Shown here: positions 53,344-61,965 of the stretch, piece by piece | Position numbering within the stretch: position 1 is the first letter of the stretch | Layout: each line of letters begins with the position of its first letter | From: JAFGJQ01 sp964495075 | Lineage (GTDB): Bacteria; Planctomycetota; Phycisphaerae; UBA1845 | Assembly: GCA_964495075.1 (NCBI GenBank) | Contig: CAZBUJ010000015.1 | Location: forward strand, 1-64,000 | DNA length: 64,000 bases | Direction: 5' to 3' | Translations under genes and position numbers: made by a program | Notes under the pieces: model-generated | Seen by the model: the letters and a program-made list of their open reading frames with translations, nothing else | Told to the model about the DNA's origin: nothing | Databases searched by the model: none

Positions 53344-54510
53344 ATGATCCTGCGGCGAGCGGACCGCCTGGAACGTATTCCTCCGTACCTGGCATTCGAG
53401 ATCGACCAGCGGAAACGCAAGGCCATCGCCGACGGCGTCGACGTGATCGACTTCGGTGTGGGCGACCCGGACAGGCCGACGCCGGACTTCGTCATCGACT
53501 CCATGGCTCGGGCTATCCGGGATCCGGCCAATCACACCTACTCGCTGGGTGCCGGCGTCGCCGAGTTCCGGCGCGCCGCGGCCGACTCGGTCGAACGGCG
53601 GTTCGGCGCCCGGTTCGACCCGGTCACCGAACTGGTGCCGCTGATCGGCTCGAAGGATGCCATCGCCCATCTGCCGCTCGGATTCGTCAACCCCGGCGAC
53701 GTGGTGCTGGTGCCCGACCCGGGCTACCCCGCGTACGAGCGGGGCTGCATCTTGGCTGGCGGGCGGCCCCATATGATGGTGCTCTCCGAGGCGAATGGCT
53801 GGCTGCCGCGGTTGGAGGACATCCCCCGCGAGGTCGTCCGAAAGGCGCGGATCCTCTACCTCAACTATCCCAACAACCCGACCGGGGCGGTCGCGCCGCT
53901 CGCGTTCTTCGAGCAGGCCGTCGCCTTCGCTCGCGAGCACGATATCCTCCTCGTCCACGACGCGCCGTACATCGATAATTACTTCGACGCGCCCGCCCCC
54001 AGCGTCTTCCAGGTGCCCGACGCCCGCGACTGCGCTATTGAACTCCATTCGCTCTCGAAGTCGTTCAACATGACGGGGTGGCGGATCGGATTCGCGGTCG
54101 GGAACGCCGACGCCCTGAAGGTGCTCGCCTTCGTCAAGAGCAATGTCGATTCCGGCCCGTTCAAGGCCGTCCAATGGGCGGCGGCCGACGCCCTGCGCGA
54201 CGCGACGGGTCAACACATCCAGGCCATGAACGACCTCTACCGCAGACGACGGGACCTGCTGGTCGGCGGACTTCGGGAGCTGGGGCTCGATGTCAAGCCG
54301 CCCCGGGGTGCCTTCTACGTCTGGGCCCCGTGCCCGGCCGGCCAGGACTCGCTGACCTTCGCCAGCCGCGCGCTCCAGGAGGCGGCCGTCACCGTGTTCC
54401 CGGGTGTCGGGTTCGGCGCGGCGGGGGAAGGGTATTTCCGCATGGGACTCACCGTGCCGGAGCCCCGGATCCGCGAAGCGCTGGACCGGATGAAGAAAGT
54501 GATTGCGTAG
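53344..54510 (+). CDS. dapL: LL-diaminopimelate aminotransferase
   Basis: A 388-residue fold-type I aminotransferase. 'VIDFGVGDPDRPTPDFVIDSM' and 'YSLGAGVAEFRRAAAD' are DapL-like N-terminal blocks; 'GSKDAIAHLPLGFVNPGDVVL' and 'YLNYPNNPTGAVA' follow. The PLP lysine is in 'HSLSKSFNMTGWRIGF', and 'NVDSGPFKAVQWAAADAL' comes after. DapL converts tetrahydrodipicolinate to LL-diaminopimelate in one step, for lysine and peptidoglycan; it is the usual route in planctomycetes. GGAG precedes the ATG. A general aspartate-type enzyme is the alternative. The next aminotransferase lies 327 bases on. Confidence 0.78.
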   Translation: MILRRADRLERIPPYLAFEIDQRKRKAIADGVDVIDFGVGDPDRPTPDFVIDSMARAIRDPANHTYSLGAGVAEFRRAAADSVERRFGARFDPVTELVPLIGSKDAIAHLPLGFVNPGDVVLVPDPGYPAYERGCILAGGRPHMMVLSEANGWLPRLEDIPREVVRKARILYLNYPNNPTGAVAPLAFFEQAVAFAREHDILLVHDAPYIDNYFDAPAPSVFQVPDARDCAIELHSLSKSFNMTGWRIGFAVGNADALKVLAFVKSNVDSGPFKAVQWAAADALRDATGQHIQAMNDLYRRRRDLLVGGLRELGLDVKPPRGAFYVWAPCPAGQDSLTFASRALQEAAVTVFPGVGFGAAGEGYFRMGLTVPEPRIREALDRMKKVIA

Positions 54511-54837
54511 CCGCGTTCGCCGCGTGGGAGGACCGGGTCCGGCGACCGGCCGACGGGAGACGGCCACCGATCATTCCACCGCTTCCGGCGGCGGCGATGC
54601 TGGACGATATCAGTCGCGGCCACATAGGATCGGCCGCCGGACAGACGGCGTTAGTTCAGGCGAAATCGGCGATGGGACGGCTGAAATCTGTGGTTGTCGC
54701 GGGGCGCTGAAACTGCTACAAGAACCGTTTCGATTGATCGGCGTCCGATTCGCCCGGAGCAGGGGTTGCAACCGAACGCGGGGTACCCGTGCCCGTCCCC
54801 ACAATACACCATCCGCGAGTTTGCCAGAGGTAAAGCG
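54511..54837. other. Intergenic before the aminotransferase-pckA operon
   Basis: About 330 bases between same-strand genes. The region 54720-54830 is less GC-rich and could hold the promoter of the aminotransferase-pckA pair, but no box is clear. AGAGGT precedes the next ATG. Confidence 0.35.
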
Positions 54838-56055
54838 ATGAGCATTAGCTTGATTGCACGGACGATCGGTGAATCAGCCACGCTGAAGCTGAACGAAACC
54901 GCCGCTATCCTACGAAGCAAGGGGGAGCCGGTAATCCACCTCGGCGGCGGCGAACCCAAGTCCAAAGCCCCCATCGACGCGCTGGTCGCCTCGGCCGGAC
55001 TCCTCAACTCGGGGGAGATCCGCTACGCCCCCGCCGACGGCACGCCGGGCATGAAGAAGGCCATCATCCGGTACACCGAAGAGTTCTACAACCGCCGCGT
55101 CGAGCCGGAAAACGTGATGGCGTCCGGGGGCGCCAAGCAAGCGATCATGGTCGCTCTCCAGACCATCCTCAACCCGCAGGAGGAGGTCATCTTCCCGGCC
55201 CCTTACTGGGTGAGCTATCCGGAGATGGTCAAGCTCTGCGGGGCCGTCCCCGTGCCCGTCACGCCCGAAGACGGGACCTTTTATCCGCGCATGCAGGACA
55301 TCGAGCGAATGGTGACCTCCTACACCAAGGCGGTCATTATCAACAGCCCCAACAACCCGTCGGGGGCCATGTACTCCGAGCCGTTCATCGCGGACATCGT
55401 CGAGTTCTGCGAGAAGCGCGACCTCTACCTCATCATGGATGACATCTACCACCGGCTCATCTTCGACGGCCGCAAGCCCATCAACTGCTGGGACTACGCC
55501 AGGGACAAGACGGAGAATTCCAAGCTGATCATCATAAACGGCGTCTCCAAGCAGTACGCGATGACGGGCTTTCGGATCGGCTGGGCGGTGGCGAACAAGA
55601 AACTCATCGAGACGATGACCAACATCCAGGGCCATCAGACGTCCGGCCCGTCGGTGCTCCTGCAGCACGCCGCGGCGGCGGCGATCAACGGCGTGCAGTC
55701 GTGCGTCGAAGGACTGCGGCTGACCCTCGAAAACAACCGTAACGTCATGATCGAACGCCTGAGGTCGTTCGAAGGCGTCAAGGTCACCCCGCCCGACGGT
55801 ACCTTCTATTGCTTCGCGGACTTCAGCGTCTACGGAAAGGACTCGACCAAGATCGCCCAGTTCCTGCTGGACAAGGTCCGGGTCGTCACCGTGCCCGGCG
55901 TCGAGTTCGGCATGGACGGTCATCTGCGATTGTCCACGTGCGGGACGATCAAGGACATCACGGAAGGCATCGAACGGATGAAGTGGGCCCTGGACCCGAA
56001 TTCGCCCAACGACCTGTACATCGGCGACCGCAAACTGGTGAGGGATTGGACATGA
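54838..56055 (+). CDS. Aspartate-type aminotransferase (PLP, class I)
   Basis: A 405-residue enzyme starting at the ATG at 54838 (the frame runs back to 54694). Characteristic blocks are 'VIHLGGGEPKSKAP', 'YAPADGTPGMKKAI', 'ASGGAKQAIMVALQTI', 'IINSPNNPSGAMYS', the PLP lysine in 'NGVSKQYAMTGFRIGW', and 'DGTFYCFADFSVYGK'. It fits the Ib subgroup of aspartate aminotransferases. The reaction would be aspartate + 2-oxoglutarate to oxaloacetate + glutamate. Its stop overlaps the pckA start by four bases (ATGA), so oxaloacetate could be passed to the next enzyme. Confidence 0.85.
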   Translation: MSISLIARTIGESATLKLNETAAILRSKGEPVIHLGGGEPKSKAPIDALVASAGLLNSGEIRYAPADGTPGMKKAIIRYTEEFYNRRVEPENVMASGGAKQAIMVALQTILNPQEEVIFPAPYWVSYPEMVKLCGAVPVPVTPEDGTFYPRMQDIERMVTSYTKAVIINSPNNPSGAMYSEPFIADIVEFCEKRDLYLIMDDIYHRLIFDGRKPINCWDYARDKTENSKLIIINGVSKQYAMTGFRIGWAVANKKLIETMTNIQGHQTSGPSVLLQHAAAAAINGVQSCVEGLRLTLENNRNVMIERLRSFEGVKVTPPDGTFYCFADFSVYGKDSTKIAQFLLDKVRVVTVPGVEFGMDGHLRLSTCGTIKDITEGIERMKWALDPNSPNDLYIGDRKLVRDWT

Positions 56056-57698
56056 CCAAGTATCTCGAATTCGACACCCCGGCCGTCAAACAGGCGGGCG
56101 AACTGGCCAGCGACTATAAGCTGGACAACCACGGCCTCGTGCACCTGGACCGCGTATTCTGGAACCTGCCCGAGGCCGCCCTGTACGAGGAAGCCGTGTT
56201 CCGCGGCGAAGGGCACATGGTGCACGGCGGCCCTATGCTGGTGAGCACCGGCCAGCACACCGCCCGGGCGGCATCCGACAAGTTCGTCGTTCGCGAGGAG
56301 TCCACCGAGGACGAAATCTGGTGGGGGCAGTACAACCGGCCATGCAGCCCGGAGAATTTCGGCGCGCTGCTGGGGCGGCTCCAGGCGTTCCTTCAGGGCG
56401 AGGAACTCTTCGTCCAGGACTGCTACGCCGGGGCCGACCCGAACTATCGCTTGCCGGTCCGCGTGATCACCGACAAGGCGTGGCAGAGCCTCTTCGCCCG
56501 AAACATGTTCATCGCCATCGAGAACCGGGACGAGCTGAAGAAGCACGTCCCCGAGTTCACCGTCATCGCCTCGCCGTCCTTCAGGGCGGACCCACGTGTC
56601 GACGGCACGCGGTCGGAGACGGCCATCATCATCAACTTCGCCGAGCGGCTGGCCGTCATCGCCGGCTCCAGCTACGGCGGCGAAATCAAGAAAACCATCT
56701 TCACCGTGCTCAATTTCCTGCTGCCGCGGGACGGCGTGCTGGCCATGCACTGCTCGGCCAATGTCGGCACGAGCGGCGACGTCGCCCTCTTCTTCGGTTT
56801 GAGCGGCACCGGAAAGACGACGCTGTCCGCGGACCCCGCCCGGGCCCTGATCGGCGACGACGAGCACGGTTGGAGCGACGAAGGCGTGTTCAACTTCGAG
56901 GGCGGATGCTACGCGAAAGTCATCCGACTCTCCGCCGAGCACGAGCCGCAGATCTACGCCTGCACCCGTCGGTTCGGCACCATTCTGGAGAACGTCGTCT
57001 ACGACCCGGCCTCCCGCCGGATCGATCTCGACGACGACATGCTCACCGAAAACACCCGGGCGTCCTACCCCCTCGAGTTCATCCCCAATGTCGTGTCCGA
57101 GGGTATGACCCGCACGCACCCCAAGAACGTCATCTTTCTGACCTGCGACGCGTCCGGCGTGCTGCCGCCGATCGCCCGCCTGAGCCCGAACCAGGCGATG
57201 TACCACTTCATCAGCGGCTACACCTCCAAGATCGCCGGCACCGAAATCGGTCTCGGCATCGAACCCGTGATCACCTTCAGCGCGTGCTTCGGCGCGCCGT
57301 TCATGGTGCATCACCCGTTCAAGTACGCCGAGCTGCTCAAGCGAAAGATGGCCAAACACGGCGCGCAGTGCTGGCTCGTCAACACCGGCTGGACGGGCGG
57401 TCCGTTCGGGGTCGGCAAGCGGATCAGCATCCGACACACGCGAAACCTGCTCAATGCCGCCCTGGACGGCCGACTCAGCGACGTGAGCTACCGCGCCGAC
57501 AGGCTGTTCGACTTCGATGTACCGACCCGCTGCCCCGAGGTGCCGGCCGAGGTCCTCGACCCTTCTGAATCCTGGGGCAACAAGGACGAGTACTGGAAGA
57601 AGTACGACGCCCTGGCCGCCCGGTACATCGAGAACTTCAAGCTCTTCGAGTCCGGATGCCCGGCCGAGGTCATCGCGGCCGGCCCGAAGCGGCTTTGA
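56052..57698 (+). CDS. pckA: Phosphoenolpyruvate carboxykinase (ATP)
   Basis: A 548-residue enzyme of normal length. Signature blocks: 'NRPCSPENFGALLGRLQAFL', 'RLPVRVITDKAWQSLFARNMFI', 'GSSYGGEIKKTIFTVLNFLLP', the P-loop 'FFGLSGTGKTTLSADP', and 'LIGDDEHGWSDEGVFNFEGGCYAK' with the metal-binding Asp pair. The ATP form is indicated by these blocks. It converts oxaloacetate + ATP to PEP + CO2 for gluconeogenesis, or runs backwards in CO2 fixation. It overlaps the aminotransferase by four bases. Confidence 0.95.
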   Translation: MTKYLEFDTPAVKQAGELASDYKLDNHGLVHLDRVFWNLPEAALYEEAVFRGEGHMVHGGPMLVSTGQHTARAASDKFVVREESTEDEIWWGQYNRPCSPENFGALLGRLQAFLQGEELFVQDCYAGADPNYRLPVRVITDKAWQSLFARNMFIAIENRDELKKHVPEFTVIASPSFRADPRVDGTRSETAIIINFAERLAVIAGSSYGGEIKKTIFTVLNFLLPRDGVLAMHCSANVGTSGDVALFFGLSGTGKTTLSADPARALIGDDEHGWSDEGVFNFEGGCYAKVIRLSAEHEPQIYACTRRFGTILENVVYDPASRRIDLDDDMLTENTRASYPLEFIPNVVSEGMTRTHPKNVIFLTCDASGVLPPIARLSPNQAMYHFISGYTSKIAGTEIGLGIEPVITFSACFGAPFMVHHPFKYAELLKRKMAKHGAQCWLVNTGWTGGPFGVGKRISIRHTRNLLNAALDGRLSDVSYRADRLFDFDVPTRCPEVPAEVLDPSESWGNKDEYWKKYDALAARYIENFKLFESGCPAEVIAAGPKRL

Positions 57699-57747
57699 GC
57701 CGAGCGCGGCGGCCTTCGTCGGACAACCTGTGAGGAGGGTGTCAGCA

Positions 57748-60636
57748 ATGGTGCGGGGGGCTTCAGTCGTTGTCGTGGCTACGCTGGCCGTTGGCGTGTG
57801 GGCCGCGGGTGCCCGGGGGCAACTCACCGCGGAGGATATCGAGTCTCTGCGACAGCGGGGCCAGGTCGAGGGCTGGACCTTCACGGTCGGTGAAAGCGAG
57901 GCCACGCACCGTTCGATCCACGAGTTATGCGGGTTGCAGGAGCCGGCGAATTGGCGCGGCGACGGCCGGTGGGATCCATGCACACCCGTCCGGTCGTCGT
58001 ACCCCGACGCCTTCGATTGGCGCGATTACGGCGCCGTGCCGCCCGTCCGCAACCAGGGCGGCTGTGGCAGTTGTTGGGCGTTCGCCGCGATGGGCGCGAC
58101 CGAGAGCGCGATCGCCATCCACGATGGATTGATCGTCGACCTGTCGGAACAGTGGCTGATCAGTTGTACCGGCGCCGGCAACTGCGGCGGTGGCTGGCAC
58201 TACGCGGCGTTCCGGTATATCGAATGCGACCACCTGGGCGGGTCCTGCGACGGCCGGGGGGCGGTGTTCGAAACCGGCTTCCCGTACGTGGCGTGGAACG
58301 CGCCGTGCCGCTGCCCCTACCATCACCCGTACTGCCTTCAATCGTCGGCTTTCATCGGCGATCCCGACAGCATCCCCAGCAAGGACCAGATTCGCCAGGC
58401 GATCACCAACCACGGGCCGGTGGCGGTATGCGTCCACGTCAATGACGCCTTCCATGCCTACTCGGGCGGTGTGTTCAACGCCTGCGAGGGCGGCGACATC
58501 AACCACGCGGTGGTCATCGTCGGCTGGGAGGAGGCGGGCAACATCTGGATCGTCCGCAACTCGTGGGGCGAGTCGTGGGGCGAAGACGGATACATGCGAA
58601 TCGAGGATCGATGCTCCCGTATCGGCTACGCCGCGTGCTACGTCGACTACGCCCCCGTCCAAGACTGTAACGATAACGGTGTGGCGGACTACATCGACGT
58701 GGCCGACGGCGAAAGCCGCGACTGCAACGATAACGGGGTGCCGGACGAGTGTGAGGAGCATACGCGAACCGGACTGGCCGCCGCGTACTATGATACCCTC
58801 GACCTCGCCGGTCCGCCGCGCGGGCATCTCGATGCAACGGTGGAATTCCCGTGGGGATCGGCGGGACCGGTGGGCGGCTTCGAGCCGGACAGCTTCAGTG
58901 CGCGATGGACGGGGTTCGTGCACACGCCGGCCGCCGCCGGCGAGTACACGTTCTACACGCGCACGGACGATGGCGTCCGGCTCTGGATCGCGGACCAACT
59001 GATCGTCGACAAGTGGATCGATCAGGCACCCGCCGAATGGTCGGGAACCATCACGCTGGAAGCGGACACCGAGTATCCCGTCCGGATGGAGTACTACGAG
59101 AACGGCGGCGGGGCGGTCGCGGAACTGTGGTGGCAGCCGCCCGGACAGGCCAAGGTAATCATCCCCGCCGGCCAGCTCATCCCCGGACGCGACTGCAACG
59201 ACAACGATCGCCCCGATGCGTGTGATCTGACCGATGGGACCAGCGGGGACTGCAACGCCAATGGCATCCCCGACGAATGCGAGTCCCCCGACTGCAACGG
59301 CAACCGCCGGCCGGACGAATGCGACCTCGCGGACGGCCGCAGCCCGGACGGCAACGGCAACCGCGTACCGGACGAATGCGAAGCCGAAACGCTCTACGTG
59401 GACGCGGCAGCCACGGGCGCCGGCACCGGCCTCAGTTGGGCGGATGCCTATACGAACCTCACGCCCGCCCTGGGCGTCGCGGCGAACCCGGACAACCCCC
59501 TGGCGGAGATCCAGGTCGCGGAAGGGGTCTACCATCCCGATCAGGGATCAGGTGACCGGTCGGCTGCGTTCACGCTGTCCGGCGAGACCGTGTTGCAGGG
59601 CGGGTTCGCGTCTGGCGGCGGGCAGCACGATCCGGCCACGCGACCCACCATCCTCAGCGGCGACATCGGAGTGAGCGAGGACCCGGCCGACAACTGCTAC
59701 CACGTGATCACCGTCAACGGCGCGGCGAGCGACATCGTACTGGACGGATTCACCATCGCGTTCGCATTGGCCGACGCAAGCACGCCGCACGATCGCGGCG
59801 CGGGTATCCACCACACCGCCGGCCGGTTGACGCTGCTCAATTGCCGTTTCGTGGGCAACCAGGCCCGCGTCGGTGCGGGTGTCTTCAGTGCGGATGCCGC
59901 GCTGGTGGCCGCCAACTGCGCGTTCTCCGGCAACATCGCGGATGCGTGGGCCGGCGGCGCGATGCATCTGGACAACGCGCAGGCCACGCTGACCAACTGC
60001 ACCTTCGTGGGCAATCAGGCCGCCCTGAGTCATGGGGCGGCGCTGCGCGTCGTGGCCGGCGGCGACGTCGTGTTGTGCAACGACATCCTGTGGGCCAACC
60101 GGGCGGACGGTGCCGGTGGTGAAGCGGCCCAGATCAGCGTCGGGCCGGAAGCCACGCTCACCGCGTTCTACTGTTGCATCGAGGGCTGGTCCGGCACGCT
60201 GGATGGTCTCGCTTGCGCGGGCGGGGATCCGCTGCTGCGGGACCCGGACGGGCCGGATGACCGGCTCGGCACGATCGACGATGACCCGCGCCTGGACGCC
60301 GGCTCGCCGTGCATCGACGCCGGCGACAACCCCGCGGCCGCCATGTTAGGCATCACGACCGATTTGTTCGGTGCGCCCCGGTTCGTCGACGACGTGGGCA
60401 CCCCCGACACCGGGTACGGCGGCTCGCCCGTGATCGACATGGGCGTGCACGAATACTTTGCACCGGCCGACTTCGACGCCGACGCCGATGTGGATCTGAC
60501 CGATTTTCAGGCCTTCCAATCCTGTTTCGGTTTGCCCGGGTTGACGGATTGCACGCCTGGTGATTTGGACCAGGACGGCATGGTGAACGCGTCCGACGTC
60601 GCGCCGTTCGTCGCACGAATTGAAGGCCCTTCCTGA
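57748..60636 (+). CDS. Secreted papain-type protease with PA14, beta-helix and dockerin-like domains
   Basis: A 962-residue protein; GAGGAGGG precedes the ATG at 57748. Signal peptide ends near ARG-QL at 25. Residues about 85-305 are a C1A peptidase: 'QGGCGSCWAFAAMGA' with Cys109, 'GGDINHAVVIVGW' with His253 and 'WIVRNSWGESWGEDGY' with Asn271, so the catalytic triad is complete. Two Asp/Asn/Cys spacers (about 307-332 and 483-545) flank a PA14 domain (about 338-481, 'SARWTGFVHTPAAAGEYTFYT'). Residues about 549-900 are a right-handed beta-helix with Cys-rich strands. The end (907-961) is dockerin-like. Probably a surface or secreted protease that binds carbohydrate. Confidence 0.88.
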   Translation: MVRGASVVVVATLAVGVWAAGARGQLTAEDIESLRQRGQVEGWTFTVGESEATHRSIHELCGLQEPANWRGDGRWDPCTPVRSSYPDAFDWRDYGAVPPVRNQGGCGSCWAFAAMGATESAIAIHDGLIVDLSEQWLISCTGAGNCGGGWHYAAFRYIECDHLGGSCDGRGAVFETGFPYVAWNAPCRCPYHHPYCLQSSAFIGDPDSIPSKDQIRQAITNHGPVAVCVHVNDAFHAYSGGVFNACEGGDINHAVVIVGWEEAGNIWIVRNSWGESWGEDGYMRIEDRCSRIGYAACYVDYAPVQDCNDNGVADYIDVADGESRDCNDNGVPDECEEHTRTGLAAAYYDTLDLAGPPRGHLDATVEFPWGSAGPVGGFEPDSFSARWTGFVHTPAAAGEYTFYTRTDDGVRLWIADQLIVDKWIDQAPAEWSGTITLEADTEYPVRMEYYENGGGAVAELWWQPPGQAKVIIPAGQLIPGRDCNDNDRPDACDLTDGTSGDCNANGIPDECESPDCNGNRRPDECDLADGRSPDGNGNRVPDECEAETLYVDAAATGAGTGLSWADAYTNLTPALGVAANPDNPLAEIQVAEGVYHPDQGSGDRSAAFTLSGETVLQGGFASGGGQHDPATRPTILSGDIGVSEDPADNCYHVITVNGAASDIVLDGFTIAFALADASTPHDRGAGIHHTAGRLTLLNCRFVGNQARVGAGVFSADAALVAANCAFSGNIADAWAGGAMHLDNAQATLTNCTFVGNQAALSHGAALRVVAGGDVVLCNDILWANRADGAGGEAAQISVGPEATLTAFYCCIEGWSGTLDGLACAGGDPLLRDPDGPDDRLGTIDDDPRLDAGSPCIDAGDNPAAAMLGITTDLFGAPRFVDDVGTPDTGYGGSPVIDMGVHEYFAPADFDADADVDLTDFQAFQSCFGLPGLTDCTPGDLDQDGMVNASDVAPFVARIEGPS

Positions 60637-60903
60637 CTTCCAACGCGCTCTGCCCGCCGATCCATCCCGCGGCATTGCCCACGCCCCCTTCCGGCGTGAC
60701 AGAAGCGTTGACGTGCTCGGTTGTTTACGACGCAGCAGCGCCAGGTAGGGCCGATTACCGAAACTGTCCGATCGGCCCCATGGCCCACGCAGCCCCCAGT
60801 ATCCTCCTCAACGGGCGAGACGTGACACATCATGGGCGGCTCGCCCAAGGCGAGGTTTACGCCGCCATCCGCAATCCGTCACGTCGGATGCGCGGCACCC
60901 GGA

Positions 60904-61650
60904 TCAGGCCGCGGGTCCGGCAAGCCGCTGCTCAAACTCCCAGTAATCGCCCAGGTCGACGTCCGTATCCTGATCGAAATCGAAGTAGCAACGGCAAGCC
61001 GGGGTGGCCTGAATGCCCGCACCCGTGAAACAACGTTGGAAGTTCGCAAAGTCCGCGAGATCCACGTCGTCGTCCTGGTCGGAGTCGCCCGTCCGGCACG
61101 TGACAATCTTCACCCACCCCGTCGCCGAAATATCCCCCGTCACATCCGACAGGTCGAGGCGGCGCATCCGCGTGCGGGCATAGGTACCCATCGATGCCGC
61201 GAAACGCACCTCCGTCCCCGGCGTGTGGCTCACCGGCGCGAACTCGAATCGCGTGATCACCAAGCCTCCCGGCGGAACCGGTGCTTCCTGCCCACCCGGA
61301 GCGAGTGCAGTGAACAACGCGTCACCGTCGTGCAGGTCGGCGTTGATGCCGTCGGGGTCGGGCAGAAAATGACTGCTCATGAACGGGTAGCCCGCGTGGG
61401 AATCGTCCACGCCGATCAAATCCAGATGAGCGGGATCCCAAAGGACAATCGCATCCAGCGCCGCGAAGTACTGCGTGGTTTCATCGTCCGATGCGGCGAC
61501 CAGGTCGATCTCAACCGTGTCGTCAAGCCCGACCGTCTGCTCCGCCGGCGACCAGAGAAGGTCGATGTCGGCCGCAGCGGGCGGCGCGAATGTGCCCCCG
61601 CTCAGCCCCATGGCGACGGCGGCGGACCACAGAATTCTCCGAGTACCCAT
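60904..61650 (-). CDS. Secreted cohesin-like plus dockerin-like protein
   Basis: A 248-residue protein starting at the ATG at 61650 (AGGAGATC upstream); the frame reaches 61836 but the extension is basic shadow. Signal peptide cut near AAA-DI at about 27. The middle has a cohesin-type beta sandwich pattern: 'QTVGLDDTVEIDLVAASDD', 'DAIVLWDPAHLDLIGVDD', 'LVITRFEFAPVSHTPGT'. The end has two Asp loops ('DSDQDDDVDLADFANFQ' and 'DFDQDTDVDLGDYWEFEQ'). It is on the opposite strand to the protease and the same strand as the last gene. It could be a scaffold or a binding protein; enzyme motifs are absent. Confidence 0.75.
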   Translation of the reverse strand: MGTRRILWSAAVAMGLSGGTFAPPAAADIDLLWSPAEQTVGLDDTVEIDLVAASDDETTQYFAALDAIVLWDPAHLDLIGVDDSHAGYPFMSSHFLPDPDGINADLHDGDALFTALAPGGQEAPVPPGGLVITRFEFAPVSHTPGTEVRFAASMGTYARTRMRRLDLSDVTGDISATGWVKIVTCRTGDSDQDDDVDLADFANFQRCFTGAGIQATPACRCYFDFDQDTDVDLGDYWEFEQRLAGPAA

Positions 61651-61965
61651 GAGCGATCTCCTGCTATCGTCGTCTTGCCCGACGCTGGGCCGCCCCGCCC
61701 GCCTCACCGGGCTCTCCGGGCCGGTGCGGTGGCCAGCTTCCCCGAAACACAATCCGTTCTGTATGTCGCCGTGCGACCGTCGCCGCGAAGTGCGGGGCGG
61801 GTATTCGACCCTCCGTGGGCAATGTACTTCCCCCATCCTACCGATTCGACGACGCCGAACAAAGCGCCGTCCCCTACGTCCGGAAAACCATCATCCATCG
61901 TGCGTCATTATCCTTGCATCCCTGGGTCAGTACCGTACGCGACCAACCCGGGTTCCTGTTTCTCT
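61651..61965. other. Intergenic before the last gene's stop
   Basis: About 315 bases between two minus-strand secreted-protein genes. No coding frame or terminator with a T-tract is clear; the leader and promoter of the cohesin-like gene must lie here or further upstream. Confidence 0.35.

Noticed and set aside
52786..54567. 593-codon minus-strand frame over dapL and the EamA gene
   Set aside because: Spans two real plus-strand genes and lacks any domain.
57517..57747. 77-codon extension of the protease frame into pckA
   Set aside because: The signal peptide and GAGGAGGG place the start at 57748.
55920..57983. 687-codon minus-strand frame over pckA
   Set aside because: Antisense to pckA with its P-loop; no motif of its own.
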